A DNA stretch of 64,000 nucleotides from Actinoplanes aureus (GTDB taxonomy: Bacteria > Actinomycetota > Actinomycetes > Mycobacteriales > Micromonosporaceae): the NCBI RefSeq assembly GCF_015704865.1, contig NZ_JADQTO010000003.1, positions 1-64,000 of the forward strand, given 5' to 3'. The position numbers and the translations under genes were made by a program. The first letter of the stretch is position 1. The number at the start of each line of letters is the position of its first letter. This document shows positions 15,854 to 23,888 of the stretch, in pieces. Below the pieces are notes generated by a model, which was not told where the DNA came from, searched no databases, and was given only the letters and a program-made list of their open reading frames with translations.

Positions 15854-16735
15854 TCAGGCGACCACGAGCACCGGCGTGCCGGGGTCGATCTCCTTCAGCA
15901 GGGTGCGCTGCGCGGCCGCCGGCATCCGGACGCAGCCGTTGGAGACGCTGCGGCCGAAGGCGCTGCTGCTCGACCAGGCGTGGATGCCGGTGTGCGCGCC
16001 CCGCAGGCTCGCGGCGAGCTGCTCCTTGTTCTCCGGCACCGAGCCGAGCACCAGGGCGTCCAGCCCGGCGTAGACCGTGCCCTGCGTGTTGGTGCGGCCC
16101 ATGACGAAGGTGCGGCCGGGCGGGGTCGGCGTCTGGTCGCTGCCGACGGCGACCTTCCACGACTGCTGCTCCTCGCCCTCCCGGGTCCAGGTCAGCCGGT
16201 GGTCGCTGAGGTCGACGAGCAGGTGGTCGCGCAGCGGCTCCGGGCGCCAGCCGTCGGTGGGCACCCAGCCGATCCGCTGGTTCGCCGACGGCGCCAGCAC
16301 CGCGGCCCAACCCGCCTCCCGGGCCACGATCGGCGCCACCACGGGCAGCCCGCTGATCCGCGGGGGCAGGAAGGCGCGCGGTTTGCCGCCGGGCGCGTCG
16401 TACAGGGCGATCCGCTCGGTGGGGCGGAGCGCCTCGGTCGGTGCGGTGGCCGATGCCGCGCCGGGGTCGGCGGGGAGCCCGCGCGGACCCTTCGCGTAGG
16501 TGATCACCGGCAGGTCGGCGGGTGGCGCGACGGCCGGGAGTGGTGCGGCGGTGCTCGCCGCGGGCGCCGCGGACGCCGGTGGGACCGGCTCGGGCGCGGC
16601 GGCCCGCTCCGGCTCGCTGCCGCGAGCCAGGGCGACGGCCGCGCCGAGGGCCAGGACCAGGCCGATCGCTGCCAGGATCAGCAGGTAGGCCCGGGTCCGG
16701 GAGCGCGGTTGTACGGGGTACGAGTCGCTCGGCAC
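15854..16735 (-). CDS. L,D-transpeptidase (YkuD), membrane-anchored
   Basis: A 293-residue protein with a short basic N-terminus, one TM anchor (about 17-37), an Ala/Pro-rich stalk (about 40-85), a small middle domain and a C-terminal YkuD catalytic domain. The active-site segment HAWSSSSAFGRSVSNGCVRM carries the catalytic Cys (about 268) with upstream His. These enzymes make 3-3 cross-links in peptidoglycan outside the membrane. The GTG at 16735 has no ribosome site but lies 6 bases after TACCCT, a common leaderless arrangement in actinobacteria; upstream in-frame starts overlap the neighbour. Confidence 0.88.
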   Translation of the reverse strand: MPSDSYPVQPRSRTRAYLLILAAIGLVLALGAAVALARGSEPERAAAPEPVPPASAAPAASTAAPLPAVAPPADLPVITYAKGPRGLPADPGAASATAPTEALRPTERIALYDAPGGKPRAFLPPRISGLPVVAPIVAREAGWAAVLAPSANQRIGWVPTDGWRPEPLRDHLLVDLSDHRLTWTREGEEQQSWKVAVGSDQTPTPPGRTFVMGRTNTQGTVYAGLDALVLGSVPENKEQLAASLRGAHTGIHAWSSSSAFGRSVSNGCVRMPAAAQRTLLKEIDPGTPVLVVA

Positions 16736-16775
16736 CCGACCAGGGTAGCGGGTGCCCGACCGTACGATATGAGGA

Positions 16776-17978
16776 TTATTCGGTAATATCGCGGTATACC
16801 AGGTCAAGCGGTGCCCGCGCACCTGAGCCCGGCAGCGTGACCGTCACCACGAGCCCACCGCCGTCGCGCGGGCTGGCGTGCACCGAGCCGCCGTGGGCGC
16901 GGGCCACCGAGCGCACGATCGACAGGCCAAGCCCGGAACCCTTCGCCGAGGTGACCCGGTCGCCGGTCAACCGCCGGAACGGCTCGAAGAGCGCGGGTAG
17001 CTCGTACGCCGGAACAGCCGGACCGGAATTGCTCACGGTGACCGACGGGCCCGGCCCGGTCTCCACCCGGACCCAGCCGCCCGGCCCGCTGTTGTGCCGC
17101 ACCCCGTTCTCCACCAGGTTGCGCACCAGGTGTTCGAGCAGCAGCGCGTCGCCGGCGGCCGGGGCCGGCCCGGCGAGCACGGTGAGCTTGACGCCGGCGG
17201 TCTCGGCCTCGGCGGCCGTCTGCTCGGCGACGTGGGTGACCACGTCGGCCAGGTCCAGCGGCGAGCGTTCGCCGAGTTCCTGGTCGGAGCGGGCCAGCAG
17301 CAGGAGGCCGTCGATCAGCTTCTCGTGCCGGGTGTTGATCCGCAGCAGGTCCTCGCCGAGGCGTACCACGTCGGCCGACGCGGCCCGGCGGTGCATGGCC
17401 AGCTCGACCAGGGCCCGGTTGAGAGTGAGCGGGGTGCGCAGCTCGTGCGACGCGTTGGCGACGAAGCGCCGCTGGCCGTCGAAGGCGTGCGCGAGCCGCT
17501 CCACCATCTGGTCGAACGTGTCGGCCAGTTCCTTCACCTCGTCGTCCGGCCCGTGCAGCTCGATGCGCTGGTGCAGGCCGCGTTCCGAGGCGGGGGCGGC
17601 GGCGATGCGGCGGGCGGTCGCGGTGACCCGGTGCAGCGGCGCCAGCATCCGCCCGGCCACCACCCAGCCGGACAGGAACGCCGCCGCGCCGACCAGCACC
17701 AGCGCCACCGACCCCTGGACGAGCAGCGTGCTGGTGGCGGTCGCGAGCAGCGCCTCCCGCTGCACCTCCAGCCACTGGGTGGCGGCGTCGCCGGTGAGCA
17801 CGGTGTCGCCGTTGACGATCACCTGTTTGAGGTTCCGTCCGCCGCCGGCCGGCGGGAACGGTCCGAGCGGGAACTCCCTGCGGAACAGCAGCAGTGTGAC
17901 GGCGAGCAGCACGAATCCGGCGACCAGGAAGATGCTGCCGTAGACCAGGGTCAGGCGCAGGCGCAGTGTCGGCCTCAT
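16776..17978 (-). CDS. two-component sensor histidine kinase (HAMP, HisKA)
   Basis: A 400-residue kinase. TM helices flank a short external loop (about 10-30 and 93-115), then HAMP, HisKA with FVANASHELRTPLTLNRALVE, and the HATPase with LVRNLVENGVRHN, KGSGLGLSIVRSVARAHGG. The start overlaps the stop of the regulator gene by ATGA, so both are co-translated. The pair diverges from an efflux operon (18739-22068) that it probably controls. Confidence 0.92.
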   Translation of the reverse strand: MRPTLRLRLTLVYGSIFLVAGFVLLAVTLLLFRREFPLGPFPPAGGGRNLKQVIVNGDTVLTGDAATQWLEVQREALLATATSTLLVQGSVALVLVGAAAFLSGWVVAGRMLAPLHRVTATARRIAAAPASERGLHQRIELHGPDDEVKELADTFDQMVERLAHAFDGQRRFVANASHELRTPLTLNRALVELAMHRRAASADVVRLGEDLLRINTRHEKLIDGLLLLARSDQELGERSPLDLADVVTHVAEQTAAEAETAGVKLTVLAGPAPAAGDALLLEHLVRNLVENGVRHNSGPGGWVRVETGPGPSVTVSNSGPAVPAYELPALFEPFRRLTGDRVTSAKGSGLGLSIVRSVARAHGGSVHASPRDGGGLVVTVTLPGSGARAPLDLVYRDITE

Positions 17979-18640
17979 GAGATCCGGTACCCGACGCCGG
18001 GCAGGGTCTCGATCACCTGCGGGTCGCCGAGCTTGCGGCGCAGCTTGAGGATGGTGAGCCGGACCGCGCCGGTGAACGGGTCGACGTGCTCGTCCCATGC
18101 CTTCTCCAGGAGCTGCTCGGCGGAGACCACGGTCCCGCCGGCCCGGAGCAATTCGGCGAGTACGGCGAACTCCTTCTTGGAGAGCGAGACGTACCGGCCG
18201 TCGCGGGTGACCTCGCGCCGCGCCGGGTCCAGGGTGATCCCGGCCTGGCGCAGCACGGGCGGGGTGCCGGGACGCGTGCGCCGGCCCAGCGCGAGCACCC
18301 GGGCGGAGAGTTCGGCCAGTGCGAACGGCTTGGTCAGGTAGTCGTCGGCACCGAGCGAGAGCCCGGCGACCCGGTCGCCGAGCTCGGCCGCCGCGGTCAG
18401 CATCAGCACCCGCGCCTCGGCGCCGGTGGAGATCATCTGGCGGCAGACCTCGTCACCGTGCACCCGGGGCAGATCCCGGTCGAGGATCACCACGTCGTAG
18501 TCGTTGACCGCGATCCGCTCCAGCGCCGCGGCCCCGTCATCCGCGACGTCCACCGCGTGAGTCTCCTCGCGCAGCCACTCGGCGATCGTGTCCGCGAGCA
18601 TCCGCTCGTCCTCCACCACCAGGATCCGCATTCCGCCCAT
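17975..18640 (-). CDS. OmpR/PhoB-family response regulator
   Basis: A 221-residue regulator with receiver (MRILVVEDERML; phospho-Asp in VVILDRDLPRVHG; Lys in YLTKPFA) and a C-terminal winged helix (SLSKKEFAVLAELLRAGG to LRRKLGDPQVIETLPGVGYRIS). The start may be 18640 or the ATG at 18631; neither has a clean ribosome site. It is followed by its kinase through a 4-bp overlap. The near-palindrome at 18654-18697, with GTTTSC half-sites, begins 14 bases upstream and is the likely binding site. Confidence 0.92.
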   Translation of the reverse strand: MGGMRILVVEDERMLADTIAEWLREETHAVDVADDGAAALERIAVNDYDVVILDRDLPRVHGDEVCRQMISTGAEARVLMLTAAAELGDRVAGLSLGADDYLTKPFALAELSARVLALGRRTRPGTPPVLRQAGITLDPARREVTRDGRYVSLSKKEFAVLAELLRAGGTVVSAEQLLEKAWDEHVDPFTGAVRLTILKLRRKLGDPQVIETLPGVGYRIS

Positions 18641-18653
18641 GCTGCCAGCGCCG

Positions 18654-18697
18654 CCGTTTCCACGGTGTTTGCGAATCGGCAAACGCCGCGGAAACGG
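18654..18697. promoter_or_regulatory. 44-bp near-palindrome between regulator and efflux operon
   Basis: Two 19-bp arms (18654-18672 and 18679-18697) pair with only two differences, around a 6-base centre. Each arm holds two GTTTSC elements 11 bases apart, as OmpR-family dimers need. Its place between divergent genes suggests joint control of the two-component and efflux operons. Confidence 0.75.
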
Positions 18698-18738
18698 CCG
18701 TCCGCGTTGGATCGGCCCCACGTTCGAAAGGGGAGACC

Positions 18739-19203
18739 ATGCGACGAATGATCATGCTGGCCGGGATCCTGCTGGTGCTGTCCGGCTGCGGCGGCGGTGC
18801 CGAACCGGCGGCGGCACCGAGCGTGGCGGCGAGCCAGGACCCGCACACCCGGAACCTCAAGTTCGCCGAGTGCCTGCGCGAGCAGGGCCTCGATGTGCCC
18901 GACCCGGAACCGGGCAAGGGCATGACGATGAAGTTCGGCCCCGGCTCCGACCAGCAGAAGGTGCAGCAGGCCATGGAGGCCTGCCGCGAGTGGGCACCGA
19001 CCGGGATGACCGGCGGCGGCGCTCCGGACCCGAAGCGCGACGAGCAGATGCGGGCGTACTCGCAGTGCATGCGGGACAACGGCGTCGCGTCGTTCCCGGA
19101 CCCGGAGGGCGGCATGGTGCGGCTGGACCCGAGTTCCGGCGAGGACCCGGACTTCGAGGCCGCGCAGGAGAAGTGCGCCGCGCTGATGCAGGGGCCGCAG
19201 TGA
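18739..19203 (+). CDS. small lipoprotein of ABC efflux operon
   Basis: A 154-residue lipoprotein. The signal ends at the lipobox LSGC (Cys 18), so the mature protein is anchored to the outer face of the membrane. The body holds two related units, FAECLREQGLDVPDPEPG...C and YSQCMRDNGVASFPDPEG...C, each with two Cys. Similar double-Cys lipoproteins accompany MacAB-like operons in actinobacteria. The role is unknown; a sensor or accessory adaptor part is possible. The ATG follows GAAAGGGGAG. Its stop overlaps the next start (GTGA). Confidence 0.85.
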   Translation: MRRMIMLAGILLVLSGCGGGAEPAAAPSVAASQDPHTRNLKFAECLREQGLDVPDPEPGKGMTMKFGPGSDQQKVQQAMEACREWAPTGMTGGGAPDPKRDEQMRAYSQCMRDNGVASFPDPEGGMVRLDPSSGEDPDFEAAQEKCAALMQGPQ

Positions 19204-20240
19204 GCCGGGCTGTCAAGATCGTCGCCGGGGCGGTCGCGGTCGCCTCGGCGGGCGTGGCCGCCGCGCTGGTCGCGCAGCCCGGCGCGGGCAGCGAGCAGGA
19301 GACCGGCGCCGAGCTGCCGCCGGCCACCGCGGAGATCACCAAGGGCACGTTGCGCGAGTCGGTGGAGGCCGACGGCGAGCTGGGGTACGGGGCGACGCGC
19401 ACCGCCTCGGCCCGCAGGCAGGGCATCGTCACCTGGCTGCCGGAGAGCGGCGCGACCGTGAGCCGTGGCAAGCCGCTCTACCGCATCGACGACGACCCGG
19501 CCGTGCTGCTCTACGGGACGACCCCGGCCTACCGGGCGATGCGTTCCGGTGACGAGGGCCGGGACGTCGCCCAGCTGGAGAAGAACCTGAAGGCGCTCGG
19601 CTACGACGGTTTCGACGTGGACGACGAGTACACCGCCTCGACCGCCGACGCCGTCGAGGAGTGGCAGGACGACAACGGGCTGCCCGAGACCGGCGTCGTC
19701 GGGCTCGGCCAGGTCGTCTTCGCGTCGGGCCCGGTCCGGGTCGACTCGCTGACCGCCGAGGAGGACGCGGCGGTCCGGGCCGGACAGTCCCTGCTCACCT
19801 GGACCGGCACGTCGAAGGTGGTCACGGTACGTCTGGACGTCTCCGACGCCGCGGTGGCGAAGACCGGGGCGGCGGTCTCGGTGACCCTCCCGGACGGCAA
19901 GCGTGTCCAGGGCAAGGTCACCGAGGTGGCGACCGTGATCGTGCCGGGATCCGGGCAGGACACCGAGCCGACCACCGAGATCGAGGCGCAGGTGGCGATC
20001 ACTACCGGCTTCGGATCGGCGGCCGTGGACGTGGTCTTCACAGCCGCCGAGCGCAGGGGCGTGCTCACCGTGCCGGTGGCCGCGCTGGTCGCCGCGGCGG
20101 ACGGCGGGTTCGCGGTGGAGGTGGTCGAGGGCGACGCCACCCGGCACGTGCCGGTCCGGACCGGCCTCTTCGCCGGCGGCCGGGTCGAGATCACCGGGGA
20201 CGGCCTGACCGAGGGCATGACCGTGGGGATGCCGAAGTGA
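19200..20240 (+). CDS. efflux periplasmic-adaptor-like protein with peptidoglycan-binding domain
   Basis: A 346-residue exported protein with an N-terminal membrane anchor (about 5-25). A biotinyl-lipoyl-like segment ([22 protein letters not shown]) is followed by an inserted PG_binding_1 domain (about 115-165: [20 protein letters not shown]) and by the barrel and proximal regions of RND/MacA-type adaptors. Actinobacteria lack a Gram-negative outer membrane, so this adaptor probably holds the ABC permease to the cell wall. The GTG start overlaps the lipoprotein stop by 4 bp and its own stop overlaps the ATPase GTG by 4 bp. Confidence 0.88.
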   Translation: MSRAVKIVAGAVAVASAGVAAALVAQPGAGSEQETGAELPPATAEITKGTLRESVEADGELGYGATRTASARRQGIVTWLPESGATVSRGKPLYRIDDDPAVLLYGTTPAYRAMRSGDEGRDVAQLEKNLKALGYDGFDVDDEYTASTADAVEEWQDDNGLPETGVVGLGQVVFASGPVRVDSLTAEEDAAVRAGQSLLTWTGTSKVVTVRLDVSDAAVAKTGAAVSVTLPDGKRVQGKVTEVATVIVPGSGQDTEPTTEIEAQVAITTGFGSAAVDVVFTAAERRGVLTVPVAALVAAADGGFAVEVVEGDATRHVPVRTGLFAGGRVEITGDGLTEGMTVGMPK

Positions 20241-20887
20241 TCGAGCTGACCGAGGTGAGCAAGACGTACCCGGGCGGGGTGACCGCGCTGGACCGGGTGA
20301 CCACCCGGGTGGAGCGCGGCGAGCTGGTCGCGATCGTCGGCCCGTCCGGCTCCGGCAAGTCCACGATGCTGCACATCCTCGGCACCCTGGACCGGCCGAG
20401 CTCGGGCACGGTACGCCTGGACGGTCACGACGTGGCCGGCCTGAACGACCGGAGACTGTCCGCCCTGCGCGCCACCCGGATCGGCTTCGTGTTTCAGCAG
20501 TTCCACCTGGCGGCCGGCACCAGCGCGCTGGACAACGTCGCGGACGGCCTGCTCTACCTGGGTGTCCGCCGCGCCGAGCGGCGACGCCGGGCGGCCGAGG
20601 CCCTGGACCGGGTGGGACTGGGCCACCGGCTGCGGCACGCACCGCACGAGCTCTCCGGCGGCGAGCGACAGCGGGTGGCGATCGCCCGGGCGGTCGCCGG
20701 GAAGCCGCCGCTGCTGCTCGCCGACGAGCCCACCGGCGCGCTCGACTCGCGCTCCGGCGACGGGGTGATGGAGCTGCTCTTCGAACTGCACGCGGGCGGG
20801 ACCACGGTCATCGTGATCACCCACGACCGCGAGATCGCGGCGAGCCTGCCCCGGCAGGTCCGGATGCGGGACGGGCGGATCCTATGA
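20237..20887 (+). CDS. ABC transporter ATP-binding protein (MacB/LolD type)
   Basis: A 216-residue ATPase with Walker [11 protein letters not shown]-loop FVFQQFH, signature [14 protein letters not shown], Walker [14 protein letters not shown] and the H-loop ITHDRE. Sequence and operon order place it with MacB/LolD-like exporters that move lipids, peptides or antibiotics. The GTG overlaps the adaptor stop; its TGA overlaps the permease ATG (ATGA). Confidence 0.95.
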   Translation: MIELTEVSKTYPGGVTALDRVTTRVERGELVAIVGPSGSGKSTMLHILGTLDRPSSGTVRLDGHDVAGLNDRRLSALRATRIGFVFQQFHLAAGTSALDNVADGLLYLGVRRAERRRRAAEALDRVGLGHRLRHAPHELSGGERQRVAIARAVAGKPPLLLADEPTGALDSRSGDGVMELLFELHAGGTTVIVITHDREIAASLPRQVRMRDGRIL

Positions 20888-22068
20888 GCCGGCTCTCCTT
20901 CCCGGACGTGGTACGCGTCGGCGGGGTCGGCCTGCGTACCCGGCCGATGCGGGCGTTCCTGTCGGCGCTCGGCATCGCCATCGGCATCGCGGCGATGGTG
21001 GCGGTCGTCGGCATCTCCTCGTCGTCCGGCGCCGAACTGGACCGCACCCTGTCGGCGCTCGGCACCAACCTGCTGACCGTCGGCCCCGGCCACACGCTGC
21101 TCGGTGCGGAGGCCGAACTGCCCCTGGAGGCCGAGTCGATGATCGAGCGGGTGGACGGGGTGGAGGAGGTCACCGCGATCGGCCGGGTCGACGACGCGAA
21201 GGTCTACCGCTCCGAGCACATCCCGGAGGCGCGGACCGGCGGCCTGGTCGCGTACGCGGCCCGGAACGGCCTGCTCGCCACGGTCGGCGCCAGCCTGCGC
21301 AGCGGGGTCTGGCTGAACCCAGCCACCGAGAGGTTCCCGGCGGTGGTGCTGGGCGCCGCCACCGCCGAGCGGCTCGGCATCGGCGCCGCCGGTCCGGACA
21401 CCCAGGTCGTCGTCGGCGGGGTGCGGTTCACCGTGGTCGGCATCCTGGAGCCGGTGCCGCTCGCCGGCGAACTGGACAGCGCCGCACTGGTCGGGTGGCC
21501 GGCGGCGGCCCGCTGGCTGGACTTCGACGAGCACGCCACCACGGTCTACACCCGGTCGGTGGAGAGCCGCCTGGAGGCCGTACGCGGGCTGCTCGCCGCG
21601 ACCGCCAACCCGGAGGCGCCGAACGAGGTGGACGTCTCCCGGCCGTCCGACGCGCTCGCCGCGAAGCAGGCCACCAGCCAGGCGTTCGCCGGGCTGCTGC
21701 TCGGCGTCGGCGCGGTGGCGCTGCTGGTCGGCGGCGTCGGGGTGGCCAACACGATGGTGATCTCGGTGCTCGAGCGGCGGCCGGAGATCGGCCTGCGGCG
21801 GGCGCTGGGCGCCACCCGGGGACAGATCCGTACCCAGTTCCTCGCCGAGTCGCTGCTGCTCTCGGCGCTGGGCGGGGCCGGGGGAGTGCTGCTGGGGTCG
21901 GCGGTGACGGTGGGCTACGCCGCGTACGAGCATTGGCCCTGGGTGATCCCGGCCTGGGCCCTCGCCGGCGGGCTGACGGCGACCCTCGCGATCGGGGGGA
22001 TCGCCGGGCTCTACCCGGCGGTCCGCGCGGCCCGGCTCTCACCCACCGAGGCGCTGCAGACGCCCTGA
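20884..22068 (+). CDS. ABC transporter permease, MacB/FtsX type
   Basis: A 394-residue permease. One TM helix near 20-42 precedes a large external MacB core domain (about 45-240), and three TM helices lie in the C-terminal FtsX domain (around 270, 325 and 360). The motif [20 protein letters not shown], typical of these permeases, precedes the third helix. With the ATPase, adaptor and lipoprotein it forms a complete four-gene export operon ended by a hairpin. Confidence 0.93.
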   Translation: MSRLSFPDVVRVGGVGLRTRPMRAFLSALGIAIGIAAMVAVVGISSSSGAELDRTLSALGTNLLTVGPGHTLLGAEAELPLEAESMIERVDGVEEVTAIGRVDDAKVYRSEHIPEARTGGLVAYAARNGLLATVGASLRSGVWLNPATERFPAVVLGAATAERLGIGAAGPDTQVVVGGVRFTVVGILEPVPLAGELDSAALVGWPAAARWLDFDEHATTVYTRSVESRLEAVRGLLAATANPEAPNEVDVSRPSDALAAKQATSQAFAGLLLGVGAVALLVGGVGVANTMVISVLERRPEIGLRRALGATRGQIRTQFLAESLLLSALGGAGGVLLGSAVTVGYAAYEHWPWVIPAWALAGGLTATLAIGGIAGLYPAVRAARLSPTEALQTP

Positions 22069-22083
22069 CTCCGGCGGGTGGAT

Positions 22084-22111
22084 CGGTGCGCGGGCATTTG
22101 CCCGCGCACCG
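22084..22111 (+). terminator. terminator of the efflux operon
   Basis: A perfect 12-bp stem (22084-22095 with 22100-22111) and ATTT loop lie 16 bases after the permease stop. Confidence 0.85.
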
Positions 22112-22213
22112 TACAGCGAATCGCCGCATTGCCGTTATCTGCGGGTATAGATGAACGTTGCTCCTTTTCGGGGATAATGGACTTCCTGTCCTGCTTTTCG
22201 CGGCGGTGACGCC

Positions 22214-23179
22214 ATGACTGATCGCAAACCCGTGGTACGCCAGCGTCAGCTCGAGCCGACGCTCTGCCACCTTCTCCGCGCCATGACCGTCTCGCACGCC
22301 CGGGTACGCCGCCTCGCCGCCTTGCGCATGGCCATCTCCGCCACCCTGGCCACGATCGGGCTGGCCACCGTGTTCGCCGGTTCGCTGAACTCCACGATGT
22401 TCGTCAAGTCGCTGAGCATCGGGGTCACCGTCGGCGGCGCGCTCTGGGCGCTGACCTACTCGATGGGCCTGGCCTCCTGGGCGGATCGCGAGCTGCGCCG
22501 GGCCGCGCTGCTCCAGGAGGCCTTCGAGACGCGCTTCTTCGGCCTGCGCTGGAACAGCGTGCTGGCCGCCGACGAGGTGCCGGCCGAGGACGTACGCCAG
22601 CTCAGCAGCCGGTTCCACGGTGACGAACAGGCCCTCGGCGCCTACTACGACATGCCCAACCTGCCGCGCCCGTTCGACGTGCTGGCCCGGCAGCAGCAGA
22701 ACCTCGCGTGGGGCGGCCGGGTCCGCCGCCGGTACGCCCTCGCGGTGCTCTTCGGCATGATCGTCTGGGCGGTCGTCGGCCTGCTCTCCGCCATGGTCCG
22801 CGGCTCGACGATCACCGACTTCGTGGTGCAGTGGTGCGTGCCCTCACTCGGCATGTTCCTGCTGGGCTGGGACACCTTCCGCGACCAGCGCAGCGTCTCC
22901 GCCGAACGGCAGCGGGTCGCCCGGCACTCCCGCGCCCGGTGCCTGCAACTGGCCGCACGCGGCCACGAGCCGGAGACCATGCGGGATCTGTGCCTGATGG
23001 GGCGGCAGGTGCAGGACCAGCTCTACCTCACCCGGAAGCGGGCGCCGCGGGTGCCGTCCTGGTTCTTCCGCCGGTACCACGAGCAGGACAGCAGCGACTT
23101 CACCGCGGGACTCGAGGAGATGCGCCGGTCGCTGGTACGGGCGGGGCTGAACGTGCGCCCGCCTCGGCCGAAGGGCTGA
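22214..23179 (+). CDS. S-4TM family putative pore-forming effector (orphan)
   Basis: A 321-residue membrane protein with four predicted helices in two pairs: about 37-56 and 66-88, then 173-195 and 200-219. The soluble parts show the pattern I associate with the S-4TM family: LQEAFETRFFGLRWN after the first pair, LARQQQNLAWGGRVRRRYA before the second, and QDQLYLTRKRAPRVPSWFFR near the end. Known S-4TM proteins are predicted pore formers encoded beside CD-NTase (SMODS) cyclases in CBASS-type defence. No cyclase or other defence gene is visible within the window, so its trigger and role are open. The ATG follows GGCGGTGACGCC, a weak site. Its 3' end overlaps the convergent TetR gene by 80 bp. 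The family call is from recognised motifs, not a search. Confidence 0.75.
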   Translation: MTDRKPVVRQRQLEPTLCHLLRAMTVSHARVRRLAALRMAISATLATIGLATVFAGSLNSTMFVKSLSIGVTVGGALWALTYSMGLASWADRELRRAALLQEAFETRFFGLRWNSVLAADEVPAEDVRQLSSRFHGDEQALGAYYDMPNLPRPFDVLARQQQNLAWGGRVRRRYALAVLFGMIVWAVVGLLSAMVRGSTITDFVVQWCVPSLGMFLLGWDTFRDQRSVSAERQRVARHSRARCLQLAARGHEPETMRDLCLMGRQVQDQLYLTRKRAPRVPSWFFRRYHEQDSSDFTAGLEEMRRSLVRAGLNVRPPRPKG

Positions 23180-23795
23180 TCCGGGTCAATCGCGCGGCCA
23201 GGCCGTCGACGAACATGCTCAGCGCGAACTCGAAGCTGTCCCGGTCCACCGCGTCGGCGTGCTCGCGCAGCCGGTGCGCGTCGCCGAGTGCCGGGTACCG
23301 ATCCAGGTAGACCTGCACGTCGTCGACGAAGCCGCGGGAGAACGAGCCCATCGCGGCGCCCACGACCAGGTACTTCGTCGAGGCACCGATCATCGTGGCC
23401 TCGCGGGCCGGCCAGCCCGCCGCCACCAGGCCGCCGTGGATGGCGTCCGCCCGGCGCAGCGAGGCGTCGCGCTGGCCGGGGCCGCGAGCCAGGAACGGGA
23501 CGATGTTCGGATGCTCGGCGAGCGCCGCCCGGTAGGAGCGGGCCCAGCCCAGCAGCCCCTCCCGCCAGCCCAGGGCGAAGGCGCCGGTGTCCACCTTCTC
23601 CATGATCTCGCTGGCCACGTCGTCGAGCAGCTGTTCCTTGGTCGGGTAGTGAAAGTACAGCGCGGGGGCGCTCACGGTCAGCGCCGCGGCGAGCTTGCGC
23701 ATGCTCAGCCCGTCCAGCCCGTCCTGGTCGATGATCTCCAGCGCGGCAGCCCGGATGCCCGGCTTGCTGAGCAGCGGCGTCGTGGGCCGGGGCAT
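23100..23795 (-). CDS. TetR-family transcriptional regulator
   Basis: A 231-residue regulator with an N-terminal TetR helix-turn-helix (RAAALEIIDQDGLDGLSMRKLAAALTVS... APALYFHYPTKEQLLD, given here as two adjoining pieces) and a TetR_C-type ligand domain. It diverges from the acyl-CoA dehydrogenase operon, and GTTAAC-containing repeats fill the 93-bp spacer, so it most likely represses that operon and itself until an acyl-CoA-like ligand binds. The C-terminal 25 residues are Ala/Pro-rich and are encoded in the 80 bp that overlap the S-4TM gene. Confidence 0.92.
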   Translation of the reverse strand: MPRPTTPLLSKPGIRAAALEIIDQDGLDGLSMRKLAAALTVSAPALYFHYPTKEQLLDDVASEIMEKVDTGAFALGWREGLLGWARSYRAALAEHPNIVPFLARGPGQRDASLRRADAIHGGLVAAGWPAREATMIGASTKYLVVGAAMGSFSRGFVDDVQVYLDRYPALGDAHRLREHADAVDRDSFEFALSMFVDGLAARLTRISPSAEAGARSAPPVPATGASPRVPR

Positions 23796-23821
23796 GTGCG
23801 GACCTCCGGGGCGTTGAACTG

Positions 23822-23874
23822 ACTAACGCTGTTAAGTTAACATGCCCGCAGAAACCTGACAGCGTTTAGTTAAC
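23822..23874. promoter_or_regulatory. TetR operator region, inverted pair
   Basis: ACTAACGCTGT (23822-23832) is repeated inverted as ACAGCGTTTAGT (23859-23870) with one extra T. Two GTTAAC palindromes lie at 23836-23841 and 23869-23874. This is the A/T-rich centre of the divergent spacer, where promoters of both tetR and the acyl-CoA dehydrogenase should lie. Confidence 0.75.
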
Positions 23875-23888
23875 GAACGGGAGTCGCC

